A stretch of 64,000 nucleotides of DNA. Source: Streptomyces xinghaiensis S187 (GTDB lineage: Bacteria > Actinomycetota > Actinomycetes > Streptomycetales > Streptomycetaceae). Where the stretch lies: NCBI RefSeq assembly GCF_000220705.2, contig NZ_CP023202.1, positions 1 to 64,000 of the forward strand, read 5' to 3'. Shown here piece after piece: positions 16,718 through 25,761 of the stretch. Position 1 is the stretch's first letter. Every line of letters begins with the position of its first letter. Made by a program: the position numbers and the translations under genes. The notes under the pieces were generated by a model, which made no database searches, was not told where the DNA came from, and was given only the letters and a program-made list of their open reading frames with translations.

Positions 16718-18631
16718 ATGGCAGTGACCTCTTCGGCAGCCTCCCGGCCGGGCGCCTACGCGGCCGCCCACCGCAGGAGCATCGAGGACCCCGAGGGCTT
16801 CTGGCTGGACGCCGCCCGCGAGATCGACTGGACGGTTCCGCCGTCGAAGGCCCTCGACGCCTCCCGCGCACCGCTGTACCGCTGGTTTCCGGACGGGGAG
16901 CTGAACACCTGCCACAACGCCGTGGACCGCCATGTGGAGGCCGGTCACGGGGACCGGCTCGCGATCGTCCACGACAGCCCCGTCACCGGCACCGTCACCC
17001 GGCTCACCTACCGGGAACTGCGCGACGAGACCGCCCGGCTGGCCGGTCTGCTGTCCTCCTGGGGAGTGGCCAAGGGGGACCGCGTCGTCATCTACATGCC
17101 GATGGTCCCGCAGGCGGCCGTCGCGATGCTGGCCTGCGCCCGGATCGGCGCGGTCCACTCGGTGGTCTTCGGCGGTTTCGCCGCGCACGAGCTGGCGGTG
17201 CGGATCGACGACGCCCGGCCGAAGGTGGTGCTGACCGCCTCCTGCGGGATCGAGCCGTCCCGCACCGTTCCGTACAAGCCGCTGCTCGACTCCGCCCTCG
17301 AACAGGCCGCTCACCGTCCGGAGCGCTGCCTGGTGCTCCAGCGGCCGCAGTACACCGCCGCGCTCACCGAGGGCCGGGACGCGGACTGGGCGGAGGCCGT
17401 GGCCGGCGCCGAGCCGGTGGGCTGCACGCCGGTCGCCGCCACCGACCCGCTGTACATCCTCTACACCTCCGGGACGACGGGCCGTCCCAAGGGCGTGGTC
17501 CGCGACAACGGCGGGCACGCGGTGGCGCTGCGCTGGTCGCTGGGGAACATCTTCGACACCCACCCGGGCGAGGTCTTCTGGGCCGCCTCCGACGTCGGCT
17601 GGGTCGTCGGCCACTCGTACATCGTCTACGGGCCGCTGCTCGCCGGCTGCACCACCGTCCTCTACGAGGGCAAGCCCGTCGGCACCCCGGACGCCGGCGC
17701 CTTCTGGCGGGTCGTCGCCGACCACGGCGTGAAGACGCTCTTCACGGCGCCCACGGCGATCCGCGTGGTCAAGAAGGAGGACCCGGAGGGCGAGCTGTTC
17801 GCCCGCCACGACACCGGCTCGCTGCGCGTCCTCTTCCTGGCCGGCGAACGGCTCGACCCGCAGACCTACCACTGGGCGGGCGCCCTGCTCGGTGTCCCGG
17901 TCGTCGACAACTGGTGGCAGACGGAGACCGGCTGGCCCATCGTCGCCGACCCCATGGGCCTGGAGCCGCACCCGACCAAGCCCGGTTCCCCCACCCTGCC
18001 GGTCCCCGGCTACGACGTCCGCATCCTCGGTGAGGACGGCCGGGAGGTGCCTGACGGCACCGACGGCGCCGTGGCCCTCAAGCTGCCGCTCCCGCCCGGC
18101 ACCCTGCCCACGCTCTGGGGCGACGACCAGCGCTACATCGACTCCTACCTGTCCGTCTACGAGGGCTACTACCTGTCGGGGGACGGCGGCCGCAAGGACG
18201 AGGACGGCTACGTCTACATCATGGGACGCGTCGACGACGTGCTGAACGTCGCCGGGCACCGCCTCTCCAGCGGCGCGATGGAAGAAGTGCTCGCCGGGCA
18301 TCCGGACGTCGCCGAGTGCGCGGTGATCGGGGTGCGGGACGAACTCAAGGGCCAGGTGCCGCGCGGGCTCGTGGTGCTCAAGGCGGGGGTGGACCGGGCC
18401 GCCGAGGAGATCGCCGCGGAACTCGTGGCCGCCGTCCGCGAGCAGATCGGCCCGGTCGCGGCGCTGCGGCGGATCGACGTCGTCGCGGGGCTGCCGAAGA
18501 CGCGTTCGGGGAAGATCCTGCGCCGCACCATGCGGGACATCGCCGACGGCGGCGACCCCGCGCTGCCGTCGACCATCGAGGACCCGGCGGTGATCGGGGC
18601 CCTCCGCCCGGTGCTGCGCGACGATTCCTGA
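16718..18631 (+). CDS. prpE: Propionyl-CoA synthetase (AMP-forming acyl-CoA synthetase)
   Basis: 637 residues from ATG 16718, seven bases after GAAAGGA. It is an ANL-superfamily enzyme that activates propionate (or acetate) to the acyl-CoA through an acyl-AMP. The phosphate-binding loop YTSGTTGRPKGVVRDNGG is of the propionyl-CoA synthetase type. WWQTETGWPI carries the adenine-binding motif, YLSGDGGRKDEDGYVYIMGRVDDVLNVAGHRLS the hinge region, and the C-terminal lysine lies in TRSGKILRRTMRDIA. The length is typical. No other propionate genes (methylcitrate cycle) are adjacent. It appears monocistronic. Confidence 0.9.
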   Translation: MAVTSSAASRPGAYAAAHRRSIEDPEGFWLDAAREIDWTVPPSKALDASRAPLYRWFPDGELNTCHNAVDRHVEAGHGDRLAIVHDSPVTGTVTRLTYRELRDETARLAGLLSSWGVAKGDRVVIYMPMVPQAAVAMLACARIGAVHSVVFGGFAAHELAVRIDDARPKVVLTASCGIEPSRTVPYKPLLDSALEQAAHRPERCLVLQRPQYTAALTEGRDADWAEAVAGAEPVGCTPVAATDPLYILYTSGTTGRPKGVVRDNGGHAVALRWSLGNIFDTHPGEVFWAASDVGWVVGHSYIVYGPLLAGCTTVLYEGKPVGTPDAGAFWRVVADHGVKTLFTAPTAIRVVKKEDPEGELFARHDTGSLRVLFLAGERLDPQTYHWAGALLGVPVVDNWWQTETGWPIVADPMGLEPHPTKPGSPTLPVPGYDVRILGEDGREVPDGTDGAVALKLPLPPGTLPTLWGDDQRYIDSYLSVYEGYYLSGDGGRKDEDGYVYIMGRVDDVLNVAGHRLSSGAMEEVLAGHPDVAECAVIGVRDELKGQVPRGLVVLKAGVDRAAEEIAAELVAAVREQIGPVAALRRIDVVAGLPKTRSGKILRRTMRDIADGGDPALPSTIEDPAVIGALRPVLRDDS

Positions 18632-18686
18632 GGGGACGGGTTCGGGTTCGGCGGGCGGACGGCCGGCGGGCGGCGCCTCACCGAGG

Positions 18687-18905
18687 TCACGGGCCGTCCG
18701 CGCGGCCGCCGTCCGCCCGCGGGCTCCGCGGGTTCTCCGGCTCCGTGCCCGCGTCCTCCGGCGCCGTCTCCCGCTCCGGCGGCGCGGAGGCGGCACCGGC
18801 CGCGGGTGCCGGACCGGGCTCGTTGCTGACGTACTCGGTGAGCCGGTGGACCTGGCGCTCCAGCGCCCGGATCCGGTCCCTGACGTGCTCGGGCAGATTC
18901 TGCAT
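18687..18905 (-). CDS. Small hypothetical protein with N-terminal coiled coil
   Basis: 72 residues from ATG 18905, behind a good ribosome binding site (GGGAGGAAGCAGCCC). The first 28 residues (MQNLPEHVRDRIRALERQVHRLTEYVSN) form an amphipathic helix with heptad-like leucine and valine spacing. The rest is disordered, rich in proline, glutamate, alanine and glycine. It has no membrane segment and belongs to no family I can name. It sits between prpE and the MFS operon, convergent with prpE. Confidence 0.6.
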   Translation of the reverse strand: MQNLPEHVRDRIRALERQVHRLTEYVSNEPGPAPAAGAASAPPERETAPEDAGTEPENPRSPRADGGRADGP

Positions 18906-19142
18906 GGGCTGCTTCCTCCCGGAACGGGCCGGCGTTCTCCCGACGGTTCCCCTGCTGCCCCGGGTCCCGGGGAGCCGGCGGCTGTCCCCTCCATCGTGGA
19001 ACCCCGCCGCCCCGGTGCGCAGCCGAACGCCCGCACCGGCGGGACGGCCGCGGCCAGGGGCGTGCGCCCCGCCCCGTCCGGGCGGCCCCGCCGTAGCGGT
19101 CCCACGGGCCGGGTGGGACGGCGCGCGAAGGGACCGGGCGGG

Positions 19143-20513
19143 TCAGCGTTCCGCCACCCCGTCCAGGCCGCAGCGGCGCTGGAAGGCGACGGCGACCGCC
19201 ATCAGCGCGGCGGGGAGGAGGGTGAAGCCGAGGAGCAGCGCCGTGAGCGCGGAGTCCGGCTGCGCCACCAGGTGTCCCTCCGTGGTGGAGAGGAAGCCGC
19301 CGAGGGCGAGCACCGCGGAGTACACATACGGACCGGCGGCCGTGCCCGTCGCCTCGGTCGCCGTCCACACCCCGGTGTACGCGCCCGCGCGTGCCGTGCC
19401 CCGGGTCTCGGCGGCGGCCACCGCGTCCGGCACCATCGAGAAGGCCAGCAGCTGCAGCCCGGCGAAGGCGGTGCCGAGGGCCACCACCACGAGGACCGTG
19501 AAGGCCGTGCCCGCCGTCCCGCCCAGCAGCAGACCCAGCGAGCCTGCGATGAACGCCGTCTGTGCCAGCAGCAGTCCGCGCTGTTTGCCGATCCGCCGCG
19601 AGAGCCACAGCCAGCCGGGTCCGGCGATCACGGCCGGGGCGAGGAAGCCGCCCATGAAGACCGGGGTGAGGCCGCTGTCCCCGAAGACGTACCGGGTGTA
19701 GAAGGGCAGCGCCGCGAGGAAGAGGTGCGTGGTGGTGCCGGTGAAGAAGTAGGACAGGACCAGCGCCCGGAAGTCGCGGTCCCGGCCGGCGACGCGCAGG
19801 TCCCCGAGGACGGAGTGCGCGTGCGCGCCGGGCGGGCGGAAGCCGCAGCGGCCGGTGAGCCGCCGGACGCCCGCGAGGCCGGCCACCCCGGAGACGGCCA
19901 TGCCCACCGCCAGCACCACCGCCATCAGGGAGTAGTCCCCGCGGCTCCCCGAGGCGACCAGGGCCGGTGCCGCGACCCCGGAGGCGAGGAGCCCCAGGGT
20001 CAGGAAGAGCATCCGGAACATGAAGACCCGGGTGCGCTCGTGGTAGCCGATGCGCAGGTCGGAGGGCGTTGTCAGATACGGCACCTGGAAGCAGGCGAAG
20101 AGCAGGTTGCCGGCGATGTACCAGCCGCCGACCCACAGCGCGGCCCCCGGCCCGGTGAGGCCCGCGGGCACCGTGAACAGGGCTGCCATGGCGAGCGCCA
20201 GCAGCAGTCCCCAGCGGAGCATGCCCCGCCGGTGCCCGTCGCGGCGCGCCTGCCGGTCGGAGAGGGAGCCCAGCAGCGGGTGGACGAGCGCGTCGACGAT
20301 CTTGGGTACGAGAAGCGTCAGCCCGGCCAGGAACGGCGAGACGCCCAGCGTGTGGGTGAGGAAGTACAACAGGAGGAGTCCGGGGACGGTGACCCAGACC
20401 CCCATGCCGACCGAGCCGGTGGCGTACGCCATGAGGTCGCCCGCCCGCGCCCGCCGCGGGGGCCCGGCCCGTTCGGCCGGTTCCCGGGTCAGCGGGTCCG
20501 GTCGGGCGGTCAC
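19143..20513 (-). CDS. MFS / GPH-type sugar-cation symporter-like transporter
   Basis: 456 residues from GTG 20513, which overlaps the SDR stop as GTGA. It has about twelve hydrophobic helices. The early segment PFLAGLTLLVPKIVDALVHPLLGSLSDRQARRDGHRRG is the GPH/MelB-like loop 2-3 signature (K-x-x-D-x-x-x-x-P-x-x-G-x-x-x-D). This class imports glycosides or other polar compounds with H+ or Na+, though distant members export. As the last gene of the FMO-SDR-MFS operon it probably moves the substrate or product of those enzymes across the membrane. A shorter start at ATG 20432 (MAYATGSVG) is possible, but the overlap favours the upstream one. Confidence 0.82.
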   Translation of the reverse strand: MTARPDPLTREPAERAGPPRRARAGDLMAYATGSVGMGVWVTVPGLLLLYFLTHTLGVSPFLAGLTLLVPKIVDALVHPLLGSLSDRQARRDGHRRGMLRWGLLLALAMAALFTVPAGLTGPGAALWVGGWYIAGNLLFACFQVPYLTTPSDLRIGYHERTRVFMFRMLFLTLGLLASGVAAPALVASGSRGDYSLMAVVLAVGMAVSGVAGLAGVRRLTGRCGFRPPGAHAHSVLGDLRVAGRDRDFRALVLSYFFTGTTTHLFLAALPFYTRYVFGDSGLTPVFMGGFLAPAVIAGPGWLWLSRRIGKQRGLLLAQTAFIAGSLGLLLGGTAGTAFTVLVVVALGTAFAGLQLLAFSMVPDAVAAAETRGTARAGAYTGVWTATEATGTAAGPYVYSAVLALGGFLSTTEGHLVAQPDSALTALLLGFTLLPAALMAVAVAFQRRCGLDGVAER

Positions 20514-21415
20514 GGCCGGTCCCCCTGGCGATGGCGCCGGACGACTCCGGCGGCCGGCTCCGCGCCCTCGAAGGCTCCGGACCGGACGCGGCCGGCCAGG
20601 GTGCGGGCGACGATCCGGTCGGTGATCGACGGCAGATGGCGGGCCAGGAAGATCTCGGCGGCGCCCCGCCGGGTGGTGGCCAGATCGCGCCGGACCCGGC
20701 GGCCGAGCCCGGCCCTGAGCACCGCGTCCACCACGCCCTCCAGCGGCTCGTAGCTGCTCATCCCCTCCAGGGACAGCCCGGCCGCGGCGGTCGAGTCGTG
20801 GATGGGGCTGCGCACCGCCGAGGGGTAGACGCAGCTGACGCCGACGTGGGTGCCGATCTCCAGGCGGAGCGCGTCGGCGTAGGCCACCAGCGCGCGCTTG
20901 GACGCTCCGTACGCGGCCGCGAGGGGCAGCTGCAGGACGGCCATCCGGGAGGAGACCATGACGACCCGGCCCCGGGAGGCCACCAGGGCGTCCACGCAGG
21001 CGGCGGTCACGCGCCAGGCGCCGAGCAGGTTGATGTCGAGCTGGCGGCGGACCTCGTCGCCGGGCGGGAGTTCGGCGGGGGCGGGCCCGCCGGTGCCGGC
21101 GTTGTTGATCAGCAGGTCCAGGCCGCCGAGCCGGTCGAGGGCGGCGGCCACCGCCCCGGGCACGGCCGTGTCGTCGGTGAGGTCGCAGGGCAGCACCTCG
21201 GCCGGGTCGTCCGGGCGGGGGGCGAGGTCCAGGCCGACGACGTGCGCGCCGAGTTCCGTGAGCCGGGCGGAGAGCGCCCGGCCGAAGGTGCCGGAGGCGC
21301 CCGTGACGAGGACCCGCAGGCCGCGCGCGTCGCGGCGGCCGCCGCCGAGCAGGGCGGCGAGGGCGGCCCCGGGAGTGGTGCGGGCGGTGGCGGCGGTACG
21401 GGGGCCGGTGCTCAT
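20510..21415 (-). CDS. Short-chain dehydrogenase/reductase (SDR)
   Basis: 301 residues from ATG 21415, which overlaps the FMO stop as ATGA. The classical SDR motifs are present: the cofactor glycine motif TGASGTFG near residue 40, the structural NNAG motif (LLINNAGTGG), catalytic Ser in MVSSRMAVLQ and YGASKRALVAY with the Tyr-x3-Lys pair. The C-terminal extension (ITDRIVARTLAGRVRSGAFEG) is longer than in minimal SDRs. It likely oxidises or reduces a hydroxy or keto group of the substrate handled by the upstream monooxygenase. The cofactor is probably NAD(H): an Asp (GLDLAP) follows the second strand. Confidence 0.88.
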   Translation of the reverse strand: MSTGPRTAATARTTPGAALAALLGGGRRDARGLRVLVTGASGTFGRALSARLTELGAHVVGLDLAPRPDDPAEVLPCDLTDDTAVPGAVAAALDRLGGLDLLINNAGTGGPAPAELPPGDEVRRQLDINLLGAWRVTAACVDALVASRGRVVMVSSRMAVLQLPLAAAYGASKRALVAYADALRLEIGTHVGVSCVYPSAVRSPIHDSTAAAGLSLEGMSSYEPLEGVVDAVLRAGLGRRVRRDLATTRRGAAEIFLARHLPSITDRIVARTLAGRVRSGAFEGAEPAAGVVRRHRQGDRP

Positions 21416-22824
21416 ACGGTGCTCTCCTCGGTGTTCTCCCGGGTGTTCTCGTCGGTGTTCTCCGCGCGGCGGGCCGGTGCGGCCGGACGGGCGGCACCAC
21501 GCCGCGCGCGGGCGCGCCCGGCCTTCATCTCCCGGGACAGCCCGGCGATGTAGCGGTCGAAGTCGATCCGCATCCGCGGACGCCGGTCGCTCCCCCAGCG
21601 CGCGGTGGCCTCCCGCAGGTCGCGGTCGGTGGAGCGCCGCTGCTCCGCCGCCGGGGGCAGGGCGTAGTCGCCGGCCAGCCGGGCGGCGGCCAGCTTGGCC
21701 TGGGCCTCGACGACGGGAAGGGCGGCGCCGGTGGACTGCATCAGCCCGACGAACGCCAGGCCGGGGTCGTCGAGATGGAACACCCTCTTGTAGAGGGGCA
21801 GTTGCTCGGGGTCCCCGCCGGTCCAGCGGGGGGAGAGGAAGGGGATGGTGACGCGGTAGCCGGTGGCCCAGACGAGCACGTCGACCGGGTCGGAACGGCC
21901 GTCGGTGAAGACCACGCGGTCCCCCTCGAAGCGGTCGATGCCGGGGCGTGCGGCCACCTCGCCATGGGTGAGGCGGTGGAGGATGGTGTCGCTGATGGTG
22001 GGGTGGTTCTGGAAGAGGCCGCCGGCCGGGGCGGGGAGCCCGTAGCGCTGCGGGCGGCCCACGGCCAGCCCGAGGAGGGTCTCGGCGATCCGCTGGCGGA
22101 GCCGCCAGGGCAGGACGGAGAGGGCGCCGCCGGTCGCGTCGGCCGGGCGGCCGAACAGGTACTTGGGCACGATGTGCACGCCGCGGCGGGCCGAGAGGAG
22201 CACCGGGCCGCGGGCGGTGTACGAGGCGTCGACCGCGATGTCCATGGCGGAGTTGCCCATGCCGACGACGAGCACCCGGCGGTCCCGGAAGACGTCGGCG
22301 GTGCGGTAGTCGTGGGCGTGCATCACGGTGCCGGTGAAGGTGCCGGGGTAGCCGGGTTCGGGCAGCCGGGGGTCCCAGTTGTGGCCGTTGGCGACCACGA
22401 CGGCGTCGTACCGGCCGGTGTCGCCGGCCTCGGTGGTGACGCGCCAGGCGTGCCCCGCCCCGGTCTCCGTCCCGTTCTCGCGTTCGACGGAGGCGACCGT
22501 GGTGCCGTAGCGGATGTGCGGGGTGAGGCCGAAGGTCTCGGCGTAGTCGGCGAGGTATCCGGCCACGAGGTCGGCCGACGGGTAGTCCGGCCACTCCGCC
22601 GGCATGGGGAAGTCCGCGAACTGGGTGCGTCCCTTGCTGGTGTTGAGGTGGAGCGAGGCGTAGGCCGGGGAGAGACCGCTGCTGTTGCCGCGGGCCCACA
22701 GCCCGCCGGGCCGGTCGCCCTTCTCGTAGGTGACGACGTCGGCTCCGGCGTCGAGGAGGGCCTTGGTGGCGGCGAGTCCGGCCGCTCCGGCGCCGATCAC
22801 GGCGGCACGGCGGGGAGGGGGCAT
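21412..22824 (-). CDS. Flavin-containing monooxygenase (NAD(P)/FAD-dependent)
   Basis: 470 residues from ATG 22824, behind AGGAGACGCCCCC. The FAD-binding motif is VIGAGAAGLAATKALLDAG near the start. The NADPH-binding motif is VLVVGMGNSAMDIAVDASY. Between them the sequence FTGTVMHAHDYR corresponds to the F-x-G-x3-H-x3-(Y/P/W) FMO/Baeyer-Villiger signature, with H-A-H-D-Y-R. LVWATGYR, typical of class B flavin monooxygenases, follows. It would oxygenate a soft nucleophile or a ketone. It is the first gene of a three-gene operon with overlapping stops and starts, divergent from a PucR-type regulator. Confidence 0.9.
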   Translation of the reverse strand: MPPPRRAAVIGAGAAGLAATKALLDAGADVVTYEKGDRPGGLWARGNSSGLSPAYASLHLNTSKGRTQFADFPMPAEWPDYPSADLVAGYLADYAETFGLTPHIRYGTTVASVERENGTETGAGHAWRVTTEAGDTGRYDAVVVANGHNWDPRLPEPGYPGTFTGTVMHAHDYRTADVFRDRRVLVVGMGNSAMDIAVDASYTARGPVLLSARRGVHIVPKYLFGRPADATGGALSVLPWRLRQRIAETLLGLAVGRPQRYGLPAPAGGLFQNHPTISDTILHRLTHGEVAARPGIDRFEGDRVVFTDGRSDPVDVLVWATGYRVTIPFLSPRWTGGDPEQLPLYKRVFHLDDPGLAFVGLMQSTGAALPVVEAQAKLAAARLAGDYALPPAAEQRRSTDRDLREATARWGSDRRPRMRIDFDRYIAGLSREMKAGRARARRGAARPAAPARRAENTDENTRENTEESTV

Positions 22825-23080
22825 GGGGGCGTCTCCTGGGAACCGGGGGAAGGGGAGGCGGCGGGGCAAGGGGCGGGGACGGGTCGTTCCTTCCCCCGCC
22901 GCCGGCCCCGGCGGGGCGGCGCTGCCGGGGCACGGGCACGGCGGGCCGCGGAGGGCGGGGCCGCGGTCCGTCTGTGGTGGGATCCAACCGTAGGCGCGGC
23001 TCACGGGCCGGGACATGGCGTGCGTCACCCGATTCGGGGGCTGGATTGTTCCCGGTCACAAGGGCGGGCAGGATGGCCGG

Positions 23081-24220
23081 ATGCACGCGCGCGACGACTG
23101 GCCCCCTGTGGTCGATCTCATCGAGCGGGTCGTCGGTGAGGACGACCTGCTGCCCTCCGTGGTGGCCACCGTCCGCACGATGGTGCAGGAGATCGCGGCC
23201 CTTCCCTCCGCCGACATCGCCGGGCACACCCGCGCGCTGCTGGCCGCGGCCACCCGGGCCCTGGCGGCCCGCCGGGGGCCGACGGAGGCGGAGCTGTCGT
23301 TCGTGGAGGAACTGGCGGTGACGCGCGCCCGCCAGGGGGTGTCCATCGAGTCCGTCCTGGCGGCCGTCCACGTGGCCGAGCGGGCGATCTGGTCCCGGGC
23401 CCGGGAGCTGGCCGCCGGTGCCGGGGTGGCCCCCGAACGGCTGCTGGACGCGCGGGAGCTGTACGACGACTGGGCCGAGGCCGTACGGGGCCGGCTGATC
23501 ACCGCGCACCGCGCCACCGGGGCCGACCGGGAACCGCCGAGCGGCGGGCGGGACGCGGCGCTGCTGCGGCGGCTGTTCGCCGGCGGTTCGGCGGCCGCGC
23601 TGGCGGCCGCCGAGGCGGGTCTGCCGGCGGCCGGCGGGCTGTGGGTCCTGGTGGCCCGGCCCGAGGACGCCGCGGCGGCCCCGGATCGGGCGCCGCGCGA
23701 CCCCGGCGCCCCGGCGCTGTCGGCGCTGGTGGACGGCCTGCTGGTCGCCGTGCACGCGCGGCGGTCCCCGGCCCGTACCGCCCGCGCGGTCCGGGCGGGG
23801 GCGGCGGCCGGGCTCGCCGGGCCCGGTGACCCGGAGGGCCTGGCCTTCGTACGGCGTCTGGCGGTGGCCGCCCTCGCGGCCGCCGAGGCCGCCGGGCGGT
23901 CCGGGGTGGTGCACATCGCCGAGGTGGCGGCCCTCGCCGCGGTGGTGGACCGGGCCGATCTGGCGGCGGTGCTGCTCGACCGCCACGAGGCGGCGCTGAC
24001 CGGGCTGGGCGCGAACGCCGGGCCGGTGGCTCTCGCCGTCCGCGCCTGGCTGGAGGCCGACCGGGATGTGCCGGCGGCGGCGGAGCGGCTGTTCGTGCAC
24101 CCCAATACGGTGCGCAACCGGATCCAGCGCTTCTCCGCCGTCACCGGGATCGACCCGGCGGGGACCTTCGGGGCCGTCGACGCCTGGTGGCTGTGCCGGG
24201 CCTGGCTCGCGCGGTCCTGA
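23081..24220 (+). CDS. PucR-family (CdaR-like) transcriptional regulator
   Basis: 379 residues from ATG 23081 (weak GGCAGGATGGCC upstream); an in-frame ATG at 23015 would add 22 residues. The C-terminal helix-turn-helix is VRAWLEADRDVPAAAERLFVHPNTVRNRIQRFSAVTGIDP, the PucR signature. The N-terminal two-thirds is an alanine-rich helical RsbRD-like sensory region (SFVEELAVTRARQGVSIESVLAAVHVAERAIW). It is transcribed divergently from the FMO-SDR-MFS operon across about 256 bases and is the likely regulator of it, responding to a small molecule. That control is inferred from gene order. Confidence 0.85.
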   Translation: MHARDDWPPVVDLIERVVGEDDLLPSVVATVRTMVQEIAALPSADIAGHTRALLAAATRALAARRGPTEAELSFVEELAVTRARQGVSIESVLAAVHVAERAIWSRARELAAGAGVAPERLLDARELYDDWAEAVRGRLITAHRATGADREPPSGGRDAALLRRLFAGGSAAALAAAEAGLPAAGGLWVLVARPEDAAAAPDRAPRDPGAPALSALVDGLLVAVHARRSPARTARAVRAGAAAGLAGPGDPEGLAFVRRLAVAALAAAEAAGRSGVVHIAEVAALAAVVDRADLAAVLLDRHEAALTGLGANAGPVALAVRAWLEADRDVPAAAERLFVHPNTVRNRIQRFSAVTGIDPAGTFGAVDAWWLCRAWLARS

Positions 24221-24223
24221 CCG

Positions 24224-24244
24224 CCGCCGGGGCGCGCCCGGCGG
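24224..24244 (+). terminator. Hairpin just after the PucR-type gene
   Basis: CCGCCGGG (24224-24231) pairs exactly with CCCGGCGG (24237-24244) around a five-base loop, three bases beyond the stop. There is no U-rich tail, as is common for Streptomyces terminators, so this is a moderate call. Confidence 0.4.
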
Positions 24245-24489
24245 GCCGCGGCTCTCCCGTTCCCGTCTGCCGTTCCCGGCGTTTTCCGGCCGGGTTCGGG
24301 GGCCGATGAGCGTCAAAAGGTGAGATAACCTTTTTCGCGGTTTGCCGTGCACGGTGCGCGGAGTGGCCGTTTCTACAAGGGTTTTGCCCACCGCGGTGGG
24401 CTTCCCCGTGATCCCGCGTCACCGGCAGGCTCTCGACCGGCGCCTGTCCGAACGCTGCGGACGGGCGAGCGAGAGGGAGCAGGGCGGCT

Positions 24490-24600
24490 GTGACTCCACC
24501 CGCGACTGAAGTCGCGGGCTTCCTGTTTCGGTGGCTAGGCACCGGCGCAGAGGACCAGCCCGGCCCTGTGTTTGACGTTGAGTGCGCCGACGTGGTCGGC
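24490..24600 (-). ncRNA. Putative omega RNA scaffold 3' end at tnpB right end
   Basis: In known IS200/IS605 elements the guide RNA overlaps the 3' end of tnpB and the right-end hairpin. Here the hairpin is at 24499-24518 and the element end is near 24490. If the arrangement is conserved, the guide would be the adjoining minus-strand bases, from 24489 downward. The 5' limit is arbitrary. This is inference from the family; no transcript evidence exists in the sequence. Confidence 0.35.
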
Positions 24601-25761
24601 GTGTGCCACCAGGCCGCAGTTGACGCACGTGAACTTCGCCTGGGTGACGCGGTTCTCCTTCGCCACGTGCCCGCAGCCGCCGATTGCCGGTGGGCAGGTG
24701 CGGGACGTGTTGCGGGCGTCCACCGGGATCACGCGGCGACCGGCGCTTTCAGCCTTGTCCGCCAGGATCCTCAGGAACTGCCCCCAACCCGCATCCAGAA
24801 TGCTGCGGTTCAGCCCGGCCTTCGCCGCGGCACCGTTCGCCAGGAACGCACCGTCGCGGTCGGGGTCCGGACGGGGTGCGGGCGCCCGGGTCATGCCCGC
24901 GGTGTTCAGCCGCTCATGCCCGATCACATCATGTTCACGGACCAGGGCGAGGGCCTGCTTGTGGTGGTGGTCCCCACGCCGGCGCCGGATCTTCGCGTGC
25001 AGCTTGGCGACCTTGCGGGCCGCGGCACGATGCTTCTTCGTACGACGCCGGACGCGCTTGGGGAAGGTCGCCAGGTGGTGCCGCGCTGCGGCCAGCTCCC
25101 GGGCCGCCTTGCCGAGGAACCCGGGGTTGGCGACGTGGTGGCCGTCGGAGTCGGTGAGGAAGTGGACCGTGCCCAGGTCGATGCCCACCTGGCTGCCGGT
25201 GGGCGACAGCGGCTCGGCGGGCACCTCGTCACAGGCGAGGACGACGTACCAGCGCGGGCCCTCCCGCTTGACACTGACCGTCTTCACCCGGCCCCGCACC
25301 GGCCGGTGCCGGTGAACGCGGACATGCCCGACACCCTGCAGCCGCACGCGGGTCTGGGTGTCGTGGGGGGTGGAGTCCCACCGGCAGCCGTCCCCGTCCC
25401 GGGGGAAAGTGACGGTGTCGAAATGCCCGACCCCCTTGAACCGCGGGTACCCGGGGGTACCACCGGCCTTCACCCGCCGGAAGAAAGCCTGGAAGGCCCG
25501 GTCCAGGCGACGCAGGGTCGCCTGCTGACTGGAGAAGGACCACCGGCCCTGACGCTCCGGATCGAACGCCCGGATCTCCCTCAACTGCGCCGACTGATCC
25601 CCGTACCGCACCGACGTCCGGGAACTGTGCCGGTAGGCATCACGACGCTCCTGCAACGCCCCGTTGTACAGAGAGCAGTGATCCCGCACCATCTCCACCA
25701 GCGCCCGCTCCTGACGGACCGTGGGACGCAGCAGAAACCGATACGCCCGCCTCACACCCAC
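24535..25761 (-). CDS. tnpB: TnpB RNA-guided endonuclease homologue
   Basis: 408 residues if GTG 25761 is the start (GGGGGAGG four bases upstream); GTG 25755 is equally possible. RuvC-like catalytic residues are all visible: Asp in VGIDLGTVHFL near residue 195, Glu in VIGHERLNTAG, and Asp in HADHVGALN. The zinc-ribbon pairs are TCPPAIGGCG and CVNCG, the first with six rather than two residues between cysteines. The N-terminal wedge domain starts RRAYRFLLRPTVRQ. TnpB proteins cut DNA guided by an omega RNA from the element's right end and keep the element at its site. The gene looks intact. Confidence 0.88.
   Translation of the reverse strand: MGVRRAYRFLLRPTVRQERALVEMVRDHCSLYNGALQERRDAYRHSSRTSVRYGDQSAQLREIRAFDPERQGRWSFSSQQATLRRLDRAFQAFFRRVKAGGTPGYPRFKGVGHFDTVTFPRDGDGCRWDSTPHDTQTRVRLQGVGHVRVHRHRPVRGRVKTVSVKREGPRWYVVLACDEVPAEPLSPTGSQVGIDLGTVHFLTDSDGHHVANPGFLGKAARELAAARHHLATFPKRVRRRTKKHRAAARKVAKLHAKIRRRRGDHHHKQALALVREHDVIGHERLNTAGMTRAPAPRPDPDRDGAFLANGAAAKAGLNRSILDAGWGQFLRILADKAESAGRRVIPVDARNTSRTCPPAIGGCGHVAKENRVTQAKFTCVNCGLVAHADHVGALNVKHRAGLVLCAGA

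Noticed and set aside
23015..24391. Very long antisense open frame (minus strand) across the PucR gene and the FMO operon
   Set aside because: A composition shadow typical of GC-rich DNA; it has no domain similarity over its first two-thirds, and the real SDR gene begins at 21415.
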